NCBI GenBank assembly: GCA_963576735.1
Contig: OY755173.1
Coordinates: 10,944,873 to 11,008,872 of the forward strand
DNA length: 64,000 nucleotides
Direction: 5' to 3'
DNA from: Bedellia somnulentella
Taxonomy: Eukaryota > Arthropoda > Insecta > Lepidoptera > Bedelliidae
In this document: positions 23,531 through 35,000 of the stretch, in pieces
Layout: the number at the start of each line of letters is the position of its first letter
Position numbering within the stretch: position 1 is the first letter of the stretch
Translations under genes and position numbers: made by a program
The notes under the pieces: generated by a model
Seen by the model: the letters and a program-made list of their open reading frames with translations, nothing else
What the model was told of the DNA's origin: nothing
The model's database searches: none

Positions 23531-24232
23531 TGTTTTACAAATTATTCGCCAATTAGTTTAATATAATTATTAAATTTTTAAATCATAAGCAGGGTGCCAA
23601 ATATGGCTTATGTGACGCGTCGAAAGCTTCTTCACCATACAAGAACCATTGAACACGAAGGTTTGTCTTAATTTCAGGGAATGCAAAGTAATTTAACCGG
23701 TTAGGTCCGGCCTGTATCAAGGATGGTTAAGATTTTTGCACAGACTTACAAAACAGGCTGAACAAAACCCCAGCCGATATGGCGCCTGAACTAGATGCCC
23801 ATTTCAAAAAGATATGCCCCATTCAAATCAGTCTTTCAATGACAAGCAAAAGCGCAGTGGATTTAAACCAAATATAATAAACTTTAAAATGATGATATGT
23901 TGTGTTAAAGGGTGTGAATATCATTCAAATAATTCATGCTACATCAGTATCCATAAGTAAGCAACTGATTTGTAAACTTATACACAATAAATTAAAAAAA
24001 ATGTTTTAAGATTGGCGTAAAACTTTTTATGCCATTCTTAGAGTTGCAAGTTTACACTATTTTTTTCTTTTCCCCATAAGCGTTATTTTTGATATGCTGC
24101 CAAATTATATATATATGAAATATATTTTCCTAAAGCTATGATTAACAATAAGAATAAATTAATTGACATATTATTTCGTGTACCGTAATTATGCACAGGA
24201 ACGTCGCTCTAGGAACTTTTAATTTTATCCTG
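23531..24232. other. No recognised feature
   Basis: AT-rich; no ORF worth reporting. Confidence 0.35.
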
Positions 24233-24920
24233 TACTAGCGACCCGCCCCGGCTTCGCACGGGTGCAATGCAAAATATACCTACTACAGAATGTCCTTATA
24301 CACAACGTTCACAGCTTTTTTGTCATTAGCTTATTCTATTCCATCGACGCGCTATTTATAGGCACGCGCCGCCCGGCGCAAACAACTACGACCCTGCATT
24401 TTAAATTTGTAATATCTTCGGTAATATTCACTTAAACTTCATGCTGTCAAAAGCATATTGATCTAAAATAAATGCACAATTTATTTAAAGTACTTAATTG
24501 GATAAGGATTAATGCTGTATTGTTTAAAATCACTTCGTAAATAACCATTTTTTAGTAAAGAATAAAAGGGGTTATGCTGGGTTATCCCTAAGAGATAGAC
24601 ATATACCATCGCGGACTTTTTTGTTGAACTTTTTAAGGTGAACAATACTGTAGTACATTATTTTGGTCTTTCTCGTAGGGTTCAGCCAGCGTTTGCAATA
24701 TAAGCGCAAAAAAACGTGCTTATTTACGACATCGCATTAGAAACCTTTAAATTTATCAGTGTTTCTCTACTACATTATGCATTTATTATACATGCAAACC
24801 TTCCTTAAGAATCACTCTATCTATTAAAAAAAGCCGCATCAAAATCAGTTGCGTAGTTTTAAAGATCTAAGCATACATACGGACATACAGCGAAAGCGAC
24901 TTTGTTTTATACTATGTATT
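24233..24920. repeat. Lepidopteran repeat family D-like
   Basis: Starts tactagcgacccgccccggc then ttcgcacgggtgcaatgc, and ends gcgactttgttttatactat. The start matches the family D start; the rest is diverged. This terminus is very common in Lepidoptera to my knowledge. Non-coding. Confidence 0.55.
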
Positions 24921-25294
24921 GATGCAACCTATATTTACAAAACCAAAAACTATCACAAAATGAATTGACTACTCTTTTCACAAAATAGCTCAATAAATAG
25001 GTAACTTTACAAACGTATAACTTGAATTTTAGGATATCACATTAGCGAAACTTGCGTCCCAAATTATATTTGAAGCAATAAAACTTAAATTAGTTATTTT
25101 ATCGTTTGAACTGCTATACAATAACGAGTTGCGGGATGGTAACAAACATCAAATCTAAATTATCCAGAGCGAGCGTCGAGATTAAGGTAATAGCACCAAT
25201 TTCACACACCAGTTGCGAACTGCTCCTAAGTAGCTGAACGTAACCATGCTTATGAAGAAAAGGGCCGTCAACCGGGTATAAATGTTAAATATGT
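24921..25294. other. No recognised feature
   Basis: AT-rich spacer. Confidence 0.35.
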
Positions 25295-25997
25295 CTATTT
25301 TTGAAATGTCGCTACGTTATCCGTTTGTTTCATGTAAGGTTTAATGAAGGCTTGGAATAGCACTACTGCCGTATCTTCAGGAAGGATCATACTGGTCAAC
25401 AAAGGATACGGGACTGTTGAAGTGATAGACGATATGGCTGGAAACAATTCTGCCTTTAATTTACCATATATTAATGTACCATTTTTTTTTATTTGGGACA
25501 TTAACAGCGAATAACTTAAAATGACATAATGGTTAACAAATAGCCAGTGACAGATATCCACAGAAAATTCCGAAAACACTTACAAAGAAGAAAAACTTAG
25601 CAGTTAAACTAACTAAACATAGACTTAAACTTAACTTAGTAACAGACATAACCCATAAACAGGAAATAAAATATGATCTACATTTAGATTTGAAAAGTGG
25701 GTGAACGAGATAAATATACGGAATAAAGTGCAATATGAGGAGTATAACTGTTTTATCAGGGTGTGTGTGTGTGTGTGTGCATGTGTGCATGTTTTATCAC
25801 TTGTTTCCCTCATCATCCTCTATTAAAACATTAATGATGTCATGACGGAACTTGGCTTTAGAGGTAGAAAACGGATCTAAGTCGCTAAATTTTCTATTGA
25901 ATACAGAAGCAAGGTGGACTATGGTAGAATTAGGTATAAAATAAAATATGCAAGAACCACTACACAAAGAATCTGGATGTACTTTATGACAATGCAT
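25295..25997 (-). other. Unrecognised ORF-bearing stretch
   Basis: Two minus-strand frames (25295-25579, 94 codons; 25797-25997, 66 codons) are less biased in composition than nearby chance ORFs. The first ends in a hydrophobic and then polar stretch (TAVVLFQAFIKPYMKQTDNV); the second ends NVLIEDDEGNK. They are separated by a (GT)n microsatellite at about 25755-25785. I do not recognise either. They could be remnants of an unplaced retrotransposon or of a gene. No convincing splice sites seen. Confidence 0.25.
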
Positions 25998-26063
25998 GTG
26001 CTCTTAGCCAAGCTTCTGAAAAACTTATAAAGATATGAAAGCATTGAATCCATTTTATTGTCA

Positions 26064-26330
26064 TGTAGTGCCGGCTTTGCCATGTAGTGCCGGCTTAGAA
26101 AGTCACTACCCCTTTCTACCTATGAGTGTCGTAAGAGGCGACTAAGGGTATGGGGCTTTTAAGTGGTTTTTGGGCGATGCGGTTGGAGACCCATCACCAA
26201 CAACCTTTATTTTACTATCTTTTTTATTTAACCAAAGATATTTTATTTCTACCATCTTGTCCGCAATCAACTTCCAAATGTGGCTGAGAAGTTCCTACCT
26301 CTGATGCCATGGCCGTGAGTTACATTTGCC
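26064..26330 (+). mobile_element. SINE-like family A, sense
   Basis: Nearly complete, with the head partly doubled: catgtagtgccggct occurs twice, at about 26062 and 26081. It ends catggccgtgagtt without a TATG tail. Confidence 0.7.
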
Positions 26331-27025
26331 CAGGAAAAAGCATTACTCCAAATAAGCTCTTCAATGTTTCTTGCATATGAAGTATATGTCTCAAGTTTTT
26401 ATTTGAAAACGATCTAGAAAATCTGTTGCTTGCTCAAATATTAGGTATCTTTAGTTAATGTTCGAATACACACAATAATCTTTGGTGGAGGAGACTTGAA
26501 CTGAATGCTCGTTCTCCTCCTAGGAGTAACCTGTTTGTTTTATCGCTTCGAATTTAAGTAAATATAATTCTAAAATATTAAAATAGATATAGAAATAGAA
26601 ATAAGCACAAACAGTAATAGATATAGAAATAAGCACAAACAGTATTATTACGTAAAAATAAGATGTTCTTTAGTGTAAGAATTATTCCATAGTACAAAAT
26701 TAGTAATTTGTATATGACCCTCGTCGACAACTAATGTGTTACCATTGCAGTGTTTAAAATTGACCCAACATTCGCATCTGAATTCCCAAAGGAGAAGTAA
26801 CCTATGTCAGCTGAGTTGAAATGTAGGTTTCATCACCGATTCTGATTATTGGATTTCCTGAGCCAGTATTGTGCTGGGTGGACCTTTGGGACGAATAACA
26901 ATGTGTTTGATTGAGTTCAACAAAGTTGCAAACTTCGATTCGATAAAATCCTTTCGAACAGTTCAAAATAAGAAACAAAGGAGCAAAATATTTGACATTT
27001 AGTTTTGGGATTTTTTATTGACTAT
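26331..27025. other. No recognised feature
   Basis: AT-rich. A 27-bp unit (gatatagaaataagcac core) is duplicated at about 26585-26645. Confidence 0.35.
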
Positions 27026-27415
27026 GATATGCGACATGATAGTCCAGTGGGTAGAACACCCGCCCGAAAACAGAAGGGCGTGAATTCCAATCCTGGGACA
27101 CGGGCCTATACCAATTTGTCTTTTCTAAAGTCATATGTGTGGTTAATTTATCATGGTTGTTTACGGTGAGGGAAAACATCGTGAGGAAACCCCACATGGC
27201 TGAGTTGTACTTAGTCATGTGACAGTGTATTCGTACAAAACGGCGATAGGCCTGCCCCCTATCACGTGAGTACACTGTCTAAGCAAAACGTGGGTACCTT
27301 CTCTGGAAACTAGATGGCGCTGGCCATGTGAGTTCAGAAGTATTGGTACCTCTGCCAACCCCTTCGGGGATAAACGGTGTGAACGTTTATGTTATGTTTA
27401 TGTTATGTTATTGAC
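27026..27415 (+). mobile_element. SINE family B, full length
   Basis: tRNA-like head (acatgatagtccagtgggta), full body and 3' end with a repeated ATGTT tail (27380-27413). It is the longest copy of the family in the window. The minus ORF over it is incidental. Confidence 0.75.
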
Positions 27416-27749
27416 TATAAAAATGAGAACTTAAAAAGGAGTTTCAGAAATTCACCCTCTAATGTTGTAAAATTAGGGTTCGAAATTTAATTTTGGTTTT
27501 CCTCAATTCTGAGCCTCGCAGTATGAAAATTGGTATGTTTGTTTTCGATAATAATTGAAAATAAAATTTGCAGGCAAGGGGAACAAGATTCTTCCCTTAA
27601 GGGGTAATATTGGGATTTAATTTTTAGATGATTAGATTTTTTCTTGAAGCAAAACTCATGACACGGAACAGATGTTCGCATTTTAAAATGGAACACATCG
27701 GTGTAACATCTTTTTTTTTATTTAATTATATTCAAAATCAGAACAAAGA
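27416..27749. other. No recognised feature
   Basis: AT-rich spacer. Confidence 0.3.
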
Positions 27750-27985
27750 GCCGTGTTGTGTCGGCTTAGAATAGCACTAACCCATTCCAACCTGCAGGAA
27801 TCCCAAGAGTGCAGGGTACCTTAGAGTATTTTTAAACGATTGTTGGGCGATTTGGTTTTAGATTTCACAACAATATTTATTTTACAATCTTTTCCTTACT
27901 AAACTTCCAAAATGAATGAATATTTTTTTATTTCGAAGTCTTTGGTACCACTCTTTGGGATTTATAGCCGTGAGTATATATGTAG
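27750..27985 (+). mobile_element. SINE-like family A, degenerate sense copy
   Basis: Retains the head (tgtcggcttagaatagcact) and the end (gggatttatagccgtgagta), with a strongly diverged middle. Confidence 0.6.
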
Positions 27986-28395
27986 AAAATTATTGCGAGA
28001 TTCTCTCAGTTTTAAAATTATATTTTTTTCATTCAACCCGACTCAAACTCAACACGAACGATTGCTTCATATGATATTTCATGATTAAAATTTCTTTAAC
28101 TCAACATCTAAGCTTTCAATGATTACAATCGGCATCAGAAGACTTGGCTCCATCTTGGACAGAAGTTTTTACATAATTCATTTAATTTAAAAGGGGTAAA
28201 AGTGGCCTTGTCCACAGAAGCGGTTGCCTAATAAAAGTTGAGCTGCAGAAAATGTGTTTGGGGTAAGGAAATATGTAATCTTTGGATACCGCGTTTGCTA
28301 TCTGAAACTGAAAAGCAGGCTCGAGTGAAAAACAAGGGATGATTAAGTGTTCAATCCGAGTAAACTATTATGATAAATTTAACATACATACATAC
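27986..28395. other. No recognised feature
   Basis: AT-rich; ends in a (CATA)n run at 28383-28395, in which the retrotransposon to the right inserted. Confidence 0.35.
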
Positions 28396-28400
28396 ATATG

Positions 28401-28487
28401 TGTTTTATTTTAGTATGATTATTTATTCTAAGAATAAAAATACATTTTATTTCAAGTGCAAGAATCACAATGTTTATTTATTATTTA
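28401..28487 (-). repeat. LTR-1 left LTR, outer part
   Basis: The first 87 bp (plus-strand order) of the 136-bp LTR starting TGTTTTATTTTAG. It ends in ATTATTTA, the 8-bp target used by the nested insertion. The rest of the LTR resumes at 31888. Confidence 0.9.
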
Positions 28488-30180
28488 GAGGTATTCCCCA
28501 CCGACCAACTAAATCCGTACAACTCAAAACCGACCAACTAAACTATTCCCCACTGACCAACTAAATAGTTGGTCGGTGGGGAATGATTAAATTTGACTAC
28601 TAGGTATTCCCCACCGACCAACTAATCTTTATAAAGGGTGGGTAAGTAGTTGTAAAATTTTCGTCAGTATAAAAACATCAAGTGGTAAAAAAACTTAGAA
28701 ATTTGGTGCAATATGTTGTCGGTTTTTATCCGTTTCTGTGACATAACCGGGTGATATAAATCCATGCATAGTACTCTCAACTTATTATTTTTTTATTTCC
28801 AGAAACTCATAAAGTCTAGATAGAACATTTCGAAAGGCTATATTTAATCACTAAAATATATTTAATATGAATCGTTTGTAAAATATTAAATATTGTAATA
28901 TGTCGATGAAAGAATAATTTTCGTTGCGGATGGTTTGGTTTAATCAAGTTTATAATTCTAGTCTTTATTACATTCTCAAAAAGAAAATTTTCTATTTTCT
29001 AATATTATATGGGTTCCTGGTACAAAAATTGGTATGCTGCAAATTGGTTTACTGGATAATTTTTAAGTATTAACGTCAAAGTAAATATATTTTTTACGCG
29101 GTGATGATGCAAATCGATTGCAATAAACAAAATGAGACAACACAACGCAAAAACGACTATTATAATATTAATATTATATATACATATTTAAAGATAATTA
29201 CATCAGAAATATCACTATGCAGTACCTGACTGGTGTGATAAGCATTGGACACGCGTTAGAAAAACTAAGATAATACGGTATGCAGAGTTCTTTTCTCCGA
29301 TTTGTTTTTCCTTTTCTATCTTTTTTTATATCCTATTTTTTTTGCACTTTGCCAAGTATTGTTTACCCAATGATAAAAGCAACCAACGACTACCGTTGCC
29401 GGAAATACAAGGGACACGACGTTTGAAATTGCTATTGTTAAAAATATGTTATTTTGGAAACCTCACCGAACATTACCTTCCACAATGGCTCTTTATATCT
29501 CTTTAACCAATTTACTGTCATCCATCCTCTCTATGTGCCCAAACCATCTCAACATTCCTTTTTCTATCTTTCCTACAATATCATCTTTTACACCACACCT
29601 TACACGAATAACATCATTCCTCACACGATCACATAACCTTACATTACACTGTCCAAGCAAAACGTGGTTACATACTCTGGACACTAGTTGGCGCAGTCAC
29701 GTGATGTTTCGAAGTATTGGTACGTCTGCCAACTACTTCGGGGATATACGGCGTGAACATTTGAGTTCAAGTTTAAAAATGGTATTATAAATTTGTGAAA
29801 TCTGCAGAAAATATATATATACATATAAAAAACAGTTTAGCTTGTTTATTTTATTAAAGCTGCATTTATATTTATGCTACCCTGGTACTTAAAATGTAAA
29901 AAATGATATAAATTAATTAAAAAATTCTAAGTTATTTTACCTCTTGATGTTTTTGTACTGGCGAAAATTTTACAACTACAAACCCATTCCTATATGAAAC
30001 ACCATATACATACTTTTTTCTATCAAAAAAAAATAGTTGGTCGGTGGGGAACGATTTAGTATTTATTTTCTAATAATATATTAACCGTACAACTAGTTGT
30101 ACGGTGGGGAAAGATTTTCAAAAATCATTACCAACCGTACAACTAGTTGTACGGATTAGTTGGTCAGTGGGGAATACCTC
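28488..30180. mobile_element. Inverted-repeat element TIR-X, copy 1
   Basis: 1693-bp element with terminal inverted repeats of about 25 bp, starting GAGGTATTCCCCACCGACCA and ending in its complement with one mismatch. Subterminal DNA repeats the core CCCCACCGACCAACTA in both orientations. The right end holds the perfect palindrome CCGTACAACTAGTTGTACGG. No transposase ORF: its longest ORF overlaps an antisense RTE-like LINE fragment (29455-29690) and a family B SINE piece (29644-29775), so it is non-autonomous. An 8-bp duplication flanks the pair of copies, which suggests hAT-like, but the ends are not typical, so the superfamily is open. Confidence 0.8.
29455..29690 (-). pseudogene. RTE-like LINE fragment inside TIR-X copy 1
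   Basis: The minus strand codes for VRLCDRVRNDVIRVRCGVKD and KIEKGMLRWFGHIERMDDSK, matching the LINE C-terminal region at 37410-37570. It runs directly into a family B SINE piece. Carried as cargo and repeated exactly at 31154-31389. Confidence 0.75.
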
Positions 30181-30186
30181 ATTATT
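30181..30186. other. 6-bp junction between TIR-X copies
   Basis: Reads ATTATT, the first six bases of the 8-bp target duplication ATTATTTA that flanks the pair. A true second insertion would be expected to leave eight. Confidence 0.8.
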
Positions 30187-31879
30187 GAGGTATTCCCCAC
30201 CGACCAACTAAATCCGTACAACTCAAAACCGACCAACTAAACTATTCCCCACTGACCAACTAAATAGTTGGTCGGTGGGGAATGATTAAATTTGACTACT
30301 AGGTATTCCCCACCGACCAACTAATCTTTATAAAGGGTGGGTAAGTAGTTGTAAAATTTTCGTCAGTATAAAAACATCAAGTGGTAAAAAAACTTAGAAA
30401 TTTGGTGCAATATGTTGTCGGTTTTTATCCGTTTCTGTGACATAACCGGGTGATATAAATCCATGCATAGTACTCTCAACTTATTATTTTTTTATTTCCA
30501 GAAACTCATAAAGTCTAGATAGAACATTTCGAAAGGCTATATTTAATCACTAAAATATATTTAATATGAATCGTTTGTAAAATATTAAATATTGTAATAT
30601 GTCGATGAAAGAATAATTTTCGTTGCGGATGGTTTGGTTTAATCAAGTTTATAATTCTAGTCTTTATTACATTCTCAAAAAGAAAATTTTCTATTTTCTA
30701 ATATTATATGGGTTCCTGGTACAAAAATTGGTATGCTGCAAATTGGTTTACTGGATAATTTTTAAGTATTAACGTCAAAGTAAATATATTTTTTACGCGG
30801 TGATGATGCAAATCGATTGCAATAAACAAAATGAGACAACACAACGCAAAAACGACTATTATAATATTAATATTATATATACATATTTAAAGATAATTAC
30901 ATCAGAAATATCACTATGCAGTACCTGACTGGTGTGATAAGCATTGGACACGCGTTAGAAAAACTAAGATAATACGGTATGCAGAGTTCTTTTCTCCGAT
31001 TTGTTTTTCCTTTTCTATCTTTTTTTATATCCTATTTTTTTTGCACTTTGCCAAGTATTGTTTACCCAATGATAAAAGCAACCAACGACTACCGTTGCCG
31101 GAAATACAAGGGACACGACGTTTGAAATTGCTATTGTTAAAAATATGTTATTTTGGAAACCTCACCGAACATTACCTTCCACAATGGCTCTTTATATCTC
31201 TTTAACCAATTTACTGTCATCCATCCTCTCTATGTGCCCAAACCATCTCAACATTCCTTTTTCTATCTTTCCTACAATATCATCTTTTACACCACACCTT
31301 ACACGAATAACATCATTCCTCACACGATCACATAACCTTACATTACACTGTCCAAGCAAAACGTGGTTACATACTCTGGACACTAGTTGGCGCAGTCACG
31401 TGATGTTTCGAAGTATTGGTACGTCTGCCAACTACTTCGGGGATATACGGCGTGAACATTTGAGTTCAAGTTTAAAAATGGTATTATAAATTTGTGAAAT
31501 CTGCAGAAAATATATATATACATATAAAAAACAGTTTAGCTTGTTTATTTTATTAAAGCTGCATTTATATTTATGCTACCCTGGTACTTAAAATGTAAAA
31601 AATGATATAAATTAATTAAAAAATTCTAAGTTATTTTACCTCTTGATGTTTTTGTACTGGCGAAAATTTTACAACTACAAACCCATTCCTATATGAAACA
31701 CCATATACATACTTTTTTCTATCAAAAAAAAATAGTTGGTCGGTGGGGAACGATTTAGTATTTATTTTCTAATAATATATTAACCGTACAACTAGTTGTA
31801 CGGTGGGGAAAGATTTTCAAAAATCATTACCAACCGTACAACTAGTTGTACGGATTAGTTGGTCAGTGGGGAATACCTC
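30187..31879. mobile_element. Inverted-repeat element TIR-X, copy 2
   Basis: Same 1693 bp as copy 1 with no difference found on reading; the repeat period is 1699 bp. Followed by ATTATTTA (31880-31887), the right target duplication, and then the remainder of the LTR. Confidence 0.8.
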
Positions 31880-31887
31880 ATTATTTA

Positions 31888-31936
31888 CATGTCAACATTT
31901 AGTCAACGAGAATACAACCATAAACTATATACAACA
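31888..31936 (-). repeat. LTR-1 left LTR, inner part
   Basis: The last 49 bp of the 136-bp LTR (catgtcaacatttagtcaac to tatacaaca), identical to 36107-36155. This is the 3' LTR in element orientation. Confidence 0.9.
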
Positions 31937-31950
31937 TCTTTCCCTTTATG
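31937..31950 (-). other. LTR-1 polypurine tract
   Basis: The minus strand reads CATAAAGGGAAAGA immediately before the 3' LTR start TGTTG. Purine-rich and in the expected place for the plus-strand primer of reverse transcription. Confidence 0.75.
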
Positions 31951-32059
31951 TAGTTTTAATACGAACAATTAAACAAAACAAACGAAGTACTTACACAAGG
32001 AAAATGAAATGAAAACCAAATCAACTAATTCAACAAACATCAGCAAAATATAAATAAAA

Positions 32060-35000
32060 TCAACAATCATATCCAAATCTAACAGGCTTCTTTATCACTC
32101 GGCCATACCTTGACACTACAGGAACTGTCTCAGAGATAGTATTGGCCGATTTTGGGATCTCAGTTATAACATTATTATTATTTGATATCGCGTTGTCACA
32201 ATTACGCTGTTGTGTTTCAACCCTTTCCATTCGAGGAGCAATATGTATTTCGTTTCTCCTATACCTACCATCATTAATATCTGATTGGACGTAATAGGAT
32301 CTTGGACAACCACTATTCCCTAATATGATGCCCGGTTCCCAGGAACAATTAGGAAGTCTTTTAAAATTAACTGATTGACCCCGAAAGTATTCTGGTCTTT
32401 TACAAGCCTTTCTGTTATAATATTTCTCCATTCTTAATTTTTCAGCTCGTTTTAATTTAATAACATCATTGATACTAAATTTTGGTTTCAAACTATTATA
32501 TGTACAAGGAATGTTAGTTCTTAAATTTCTACCCATCAGACAAGCAGCTGGTGAACTTCTTTTCTCTTTTGGCGTGGTTCTTTGATTAAGCAAAGCTAAA
32601 TAAAAATCTTCTTTAGCATCTATTGATTTTTTCAAAATATTTTTCATCACTTTCACTGCACTTTCAGCTAACCCATTTGATTGTGGATAATGCGGACTCG
32701 ACATTATATGAGTGAAATTCCATTCTTTACTAAAATCTTTAAATAAACTACAATCAAAACATAAAGCTCCATCCGTATTTACAACAACTGGTATACCGTG
32801 CCTTGCAAATATCGATTTCAAACAATCAATTACCGAAACAGCACGCAAATCATTGAGTCGACTCATTTCAATGTAAAGGGATAAAGCATCAACTACTACA
32901 AGATAATATTTTCCATTCAACTCAAAAATATCACAACCTACTTCAGACCACGGTAAAGTGGGTACATCCTTATATTTCAAAACACACCTAACCTTATTAT
33001 TTTGATATTTCTGACAAACTGTGCAACTGTAAACATAACGTTTTATATCCTGATTTATACCAACCCAAAACATCGTTAATTCAGCTCGACTTACCATTCT
33101 ATTTATACCTGGATGACCAGTGTGCAATTTTTCTAACATTTTCCATTTAAGATTCATCGGAACTACAATCCGATCTCCTTTAAAAACTAATTCTTTTACA
33201 ACCGCTAATTCATCTCTAAACGAAAAATAAGGTTTTAACCCTTCTGGCAATTTTTTATACTCAGGCCAACCTACTTGTATGAATTTTCTTAAATTAATCA
33301 TATTGCTATCTTTTTCATAGTACTCTGATAATATCTTCCAATTATCTTTGCTTATTGGTAAATTATCTATCAACATTGCTACCTGATATTCAACGTCGTC
33401 AAATGATGTTTCCTTATCACAACTTTCCGCTGTAAAGTCCCTAGACAAAGTGTCGGCTATATACATATATTTACCAGGTGTGTGAACCAAATTTAATCTA
33501 TAAGATTGTAAACGTAACATCATTCTTTGTAACCTAGTTGGAATCTTATGCAGCGGCTTATTAAATATCCCTAATAATGGCTTATGGTCCGTTTGTACAA
33601 CTACATTATCTTTTCCAAATACATATTGTCTAAATTTTTCTACACCAAAACAAACTGCCAAGAGTTCTTTTTCTATCTGAGAATATCGTGTTTGGGAGTC
33701 CGTTAATGCTTTTGATGCATATGCGAGCGGTTTCCCATCTTGAATCAATACTGCACCCAACCCTTTCATACTTGCATCCACACTCAACATCAAAGGTTTA
33801 TTTATATCATAAAAACTCAAAACTGGTGCTTCTACTATACTTGTTATCAACTCATTAAAAGCTTTGTCATGATGCAAACTCCAAATAAACTCTACATCAT
33901 TTTTCAGTAATTCTCTCAAACAACTTGATTTATCAGTATAGTTTGGTATAAATTTACATAAAAAATTAAACATTCCTAAAGCCCTTTGCAGAGATTTTTT
34001 ATCCACAGGTTTTTTCATGTTTTTTACTGCACATATTTTCTCATTGTCTACAGCTATACCTTTAGATCCAAATTTGTAACCCAAAAATGTAATTTCCTCA
34101 ACACCAAATAGACATTTTTTTGGATTAAATTTTATACCTTTACTTTTAGCCCTAATCAACACATTCAATAACGTTTCTTGCAAATTATTCAGGCTATCTG
34201 CCCATAACAAAATATCATCCTGAAATGTAACAACATTTTTAATGTCTCTAAATGTTTCACATATAATTTTATGAAAAATTTCCGGCGAAACATTCAATCC
34301 AAACGGTAACCTCAAAAATGAATACCTTCCCCACATTGTTTGAAAAGTACATAATTTAGAACTATCTTCATTTAGTGGCAACATCCAAAATCCTGACTGT
34401 GCGTCCAATTTACAATAATAATTAGCACCGGACAAATTCGCTATAATTTCATCAATTATTGGCAGGGGATAATACGCTCTTTTAGTAACTTTATTCAACT
34501 CTCTGGGATCCAAACAGAGTCTCAGTGAACCATCATTTTTCTTAACAATTACTAAATGATTTACCCAATCTGTTGGTTCTGATGTTTCTTTTATAATGCC
34601 ATTTTTTACCATGCGATCCAATTCTAACTTAACCTGATCTTGTATCGAAAATGGAATTCTACGTACTGGCATGACTACCGGCTTAATATTTGGCTCTACT
34701 TCTATGTTGATTTTTTCTGGAAATAAACCAACCGATCCATCAAATAAATAATTAAATTCTAAAGGGACCATGGGATTTATACTTTTTTCTAATCCACATA
34801 CTCTTGTCACAAGTCCTAATAACTCAGATGATCTCAACCCTAAAATATTCATACATCTTTGTTTAACAATCATAAATTCCAAAATAAAATTATTATTGTT
34901 AAACTTACAGCATAAGTTACACTTTCCAAATATAGGCAATCTATTATTAGTATATGATAATATGCAGCAATTAGTTGATCTGATGATACTTTTGTCTAAA

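Noticed and set aside
25755..25785. (GT)n run as regulatory Z-DNA
   Set aside because: A common microsatellite with no gene beside it to regulate.
29446..29790. A 114-codon plus-strand ORF, present identically at 31145-31489
   Set aside because: It is the antisense shadow of an RTE-like LINE fragment running into SINE B; the identity comes from the tandem TIR-X copies.
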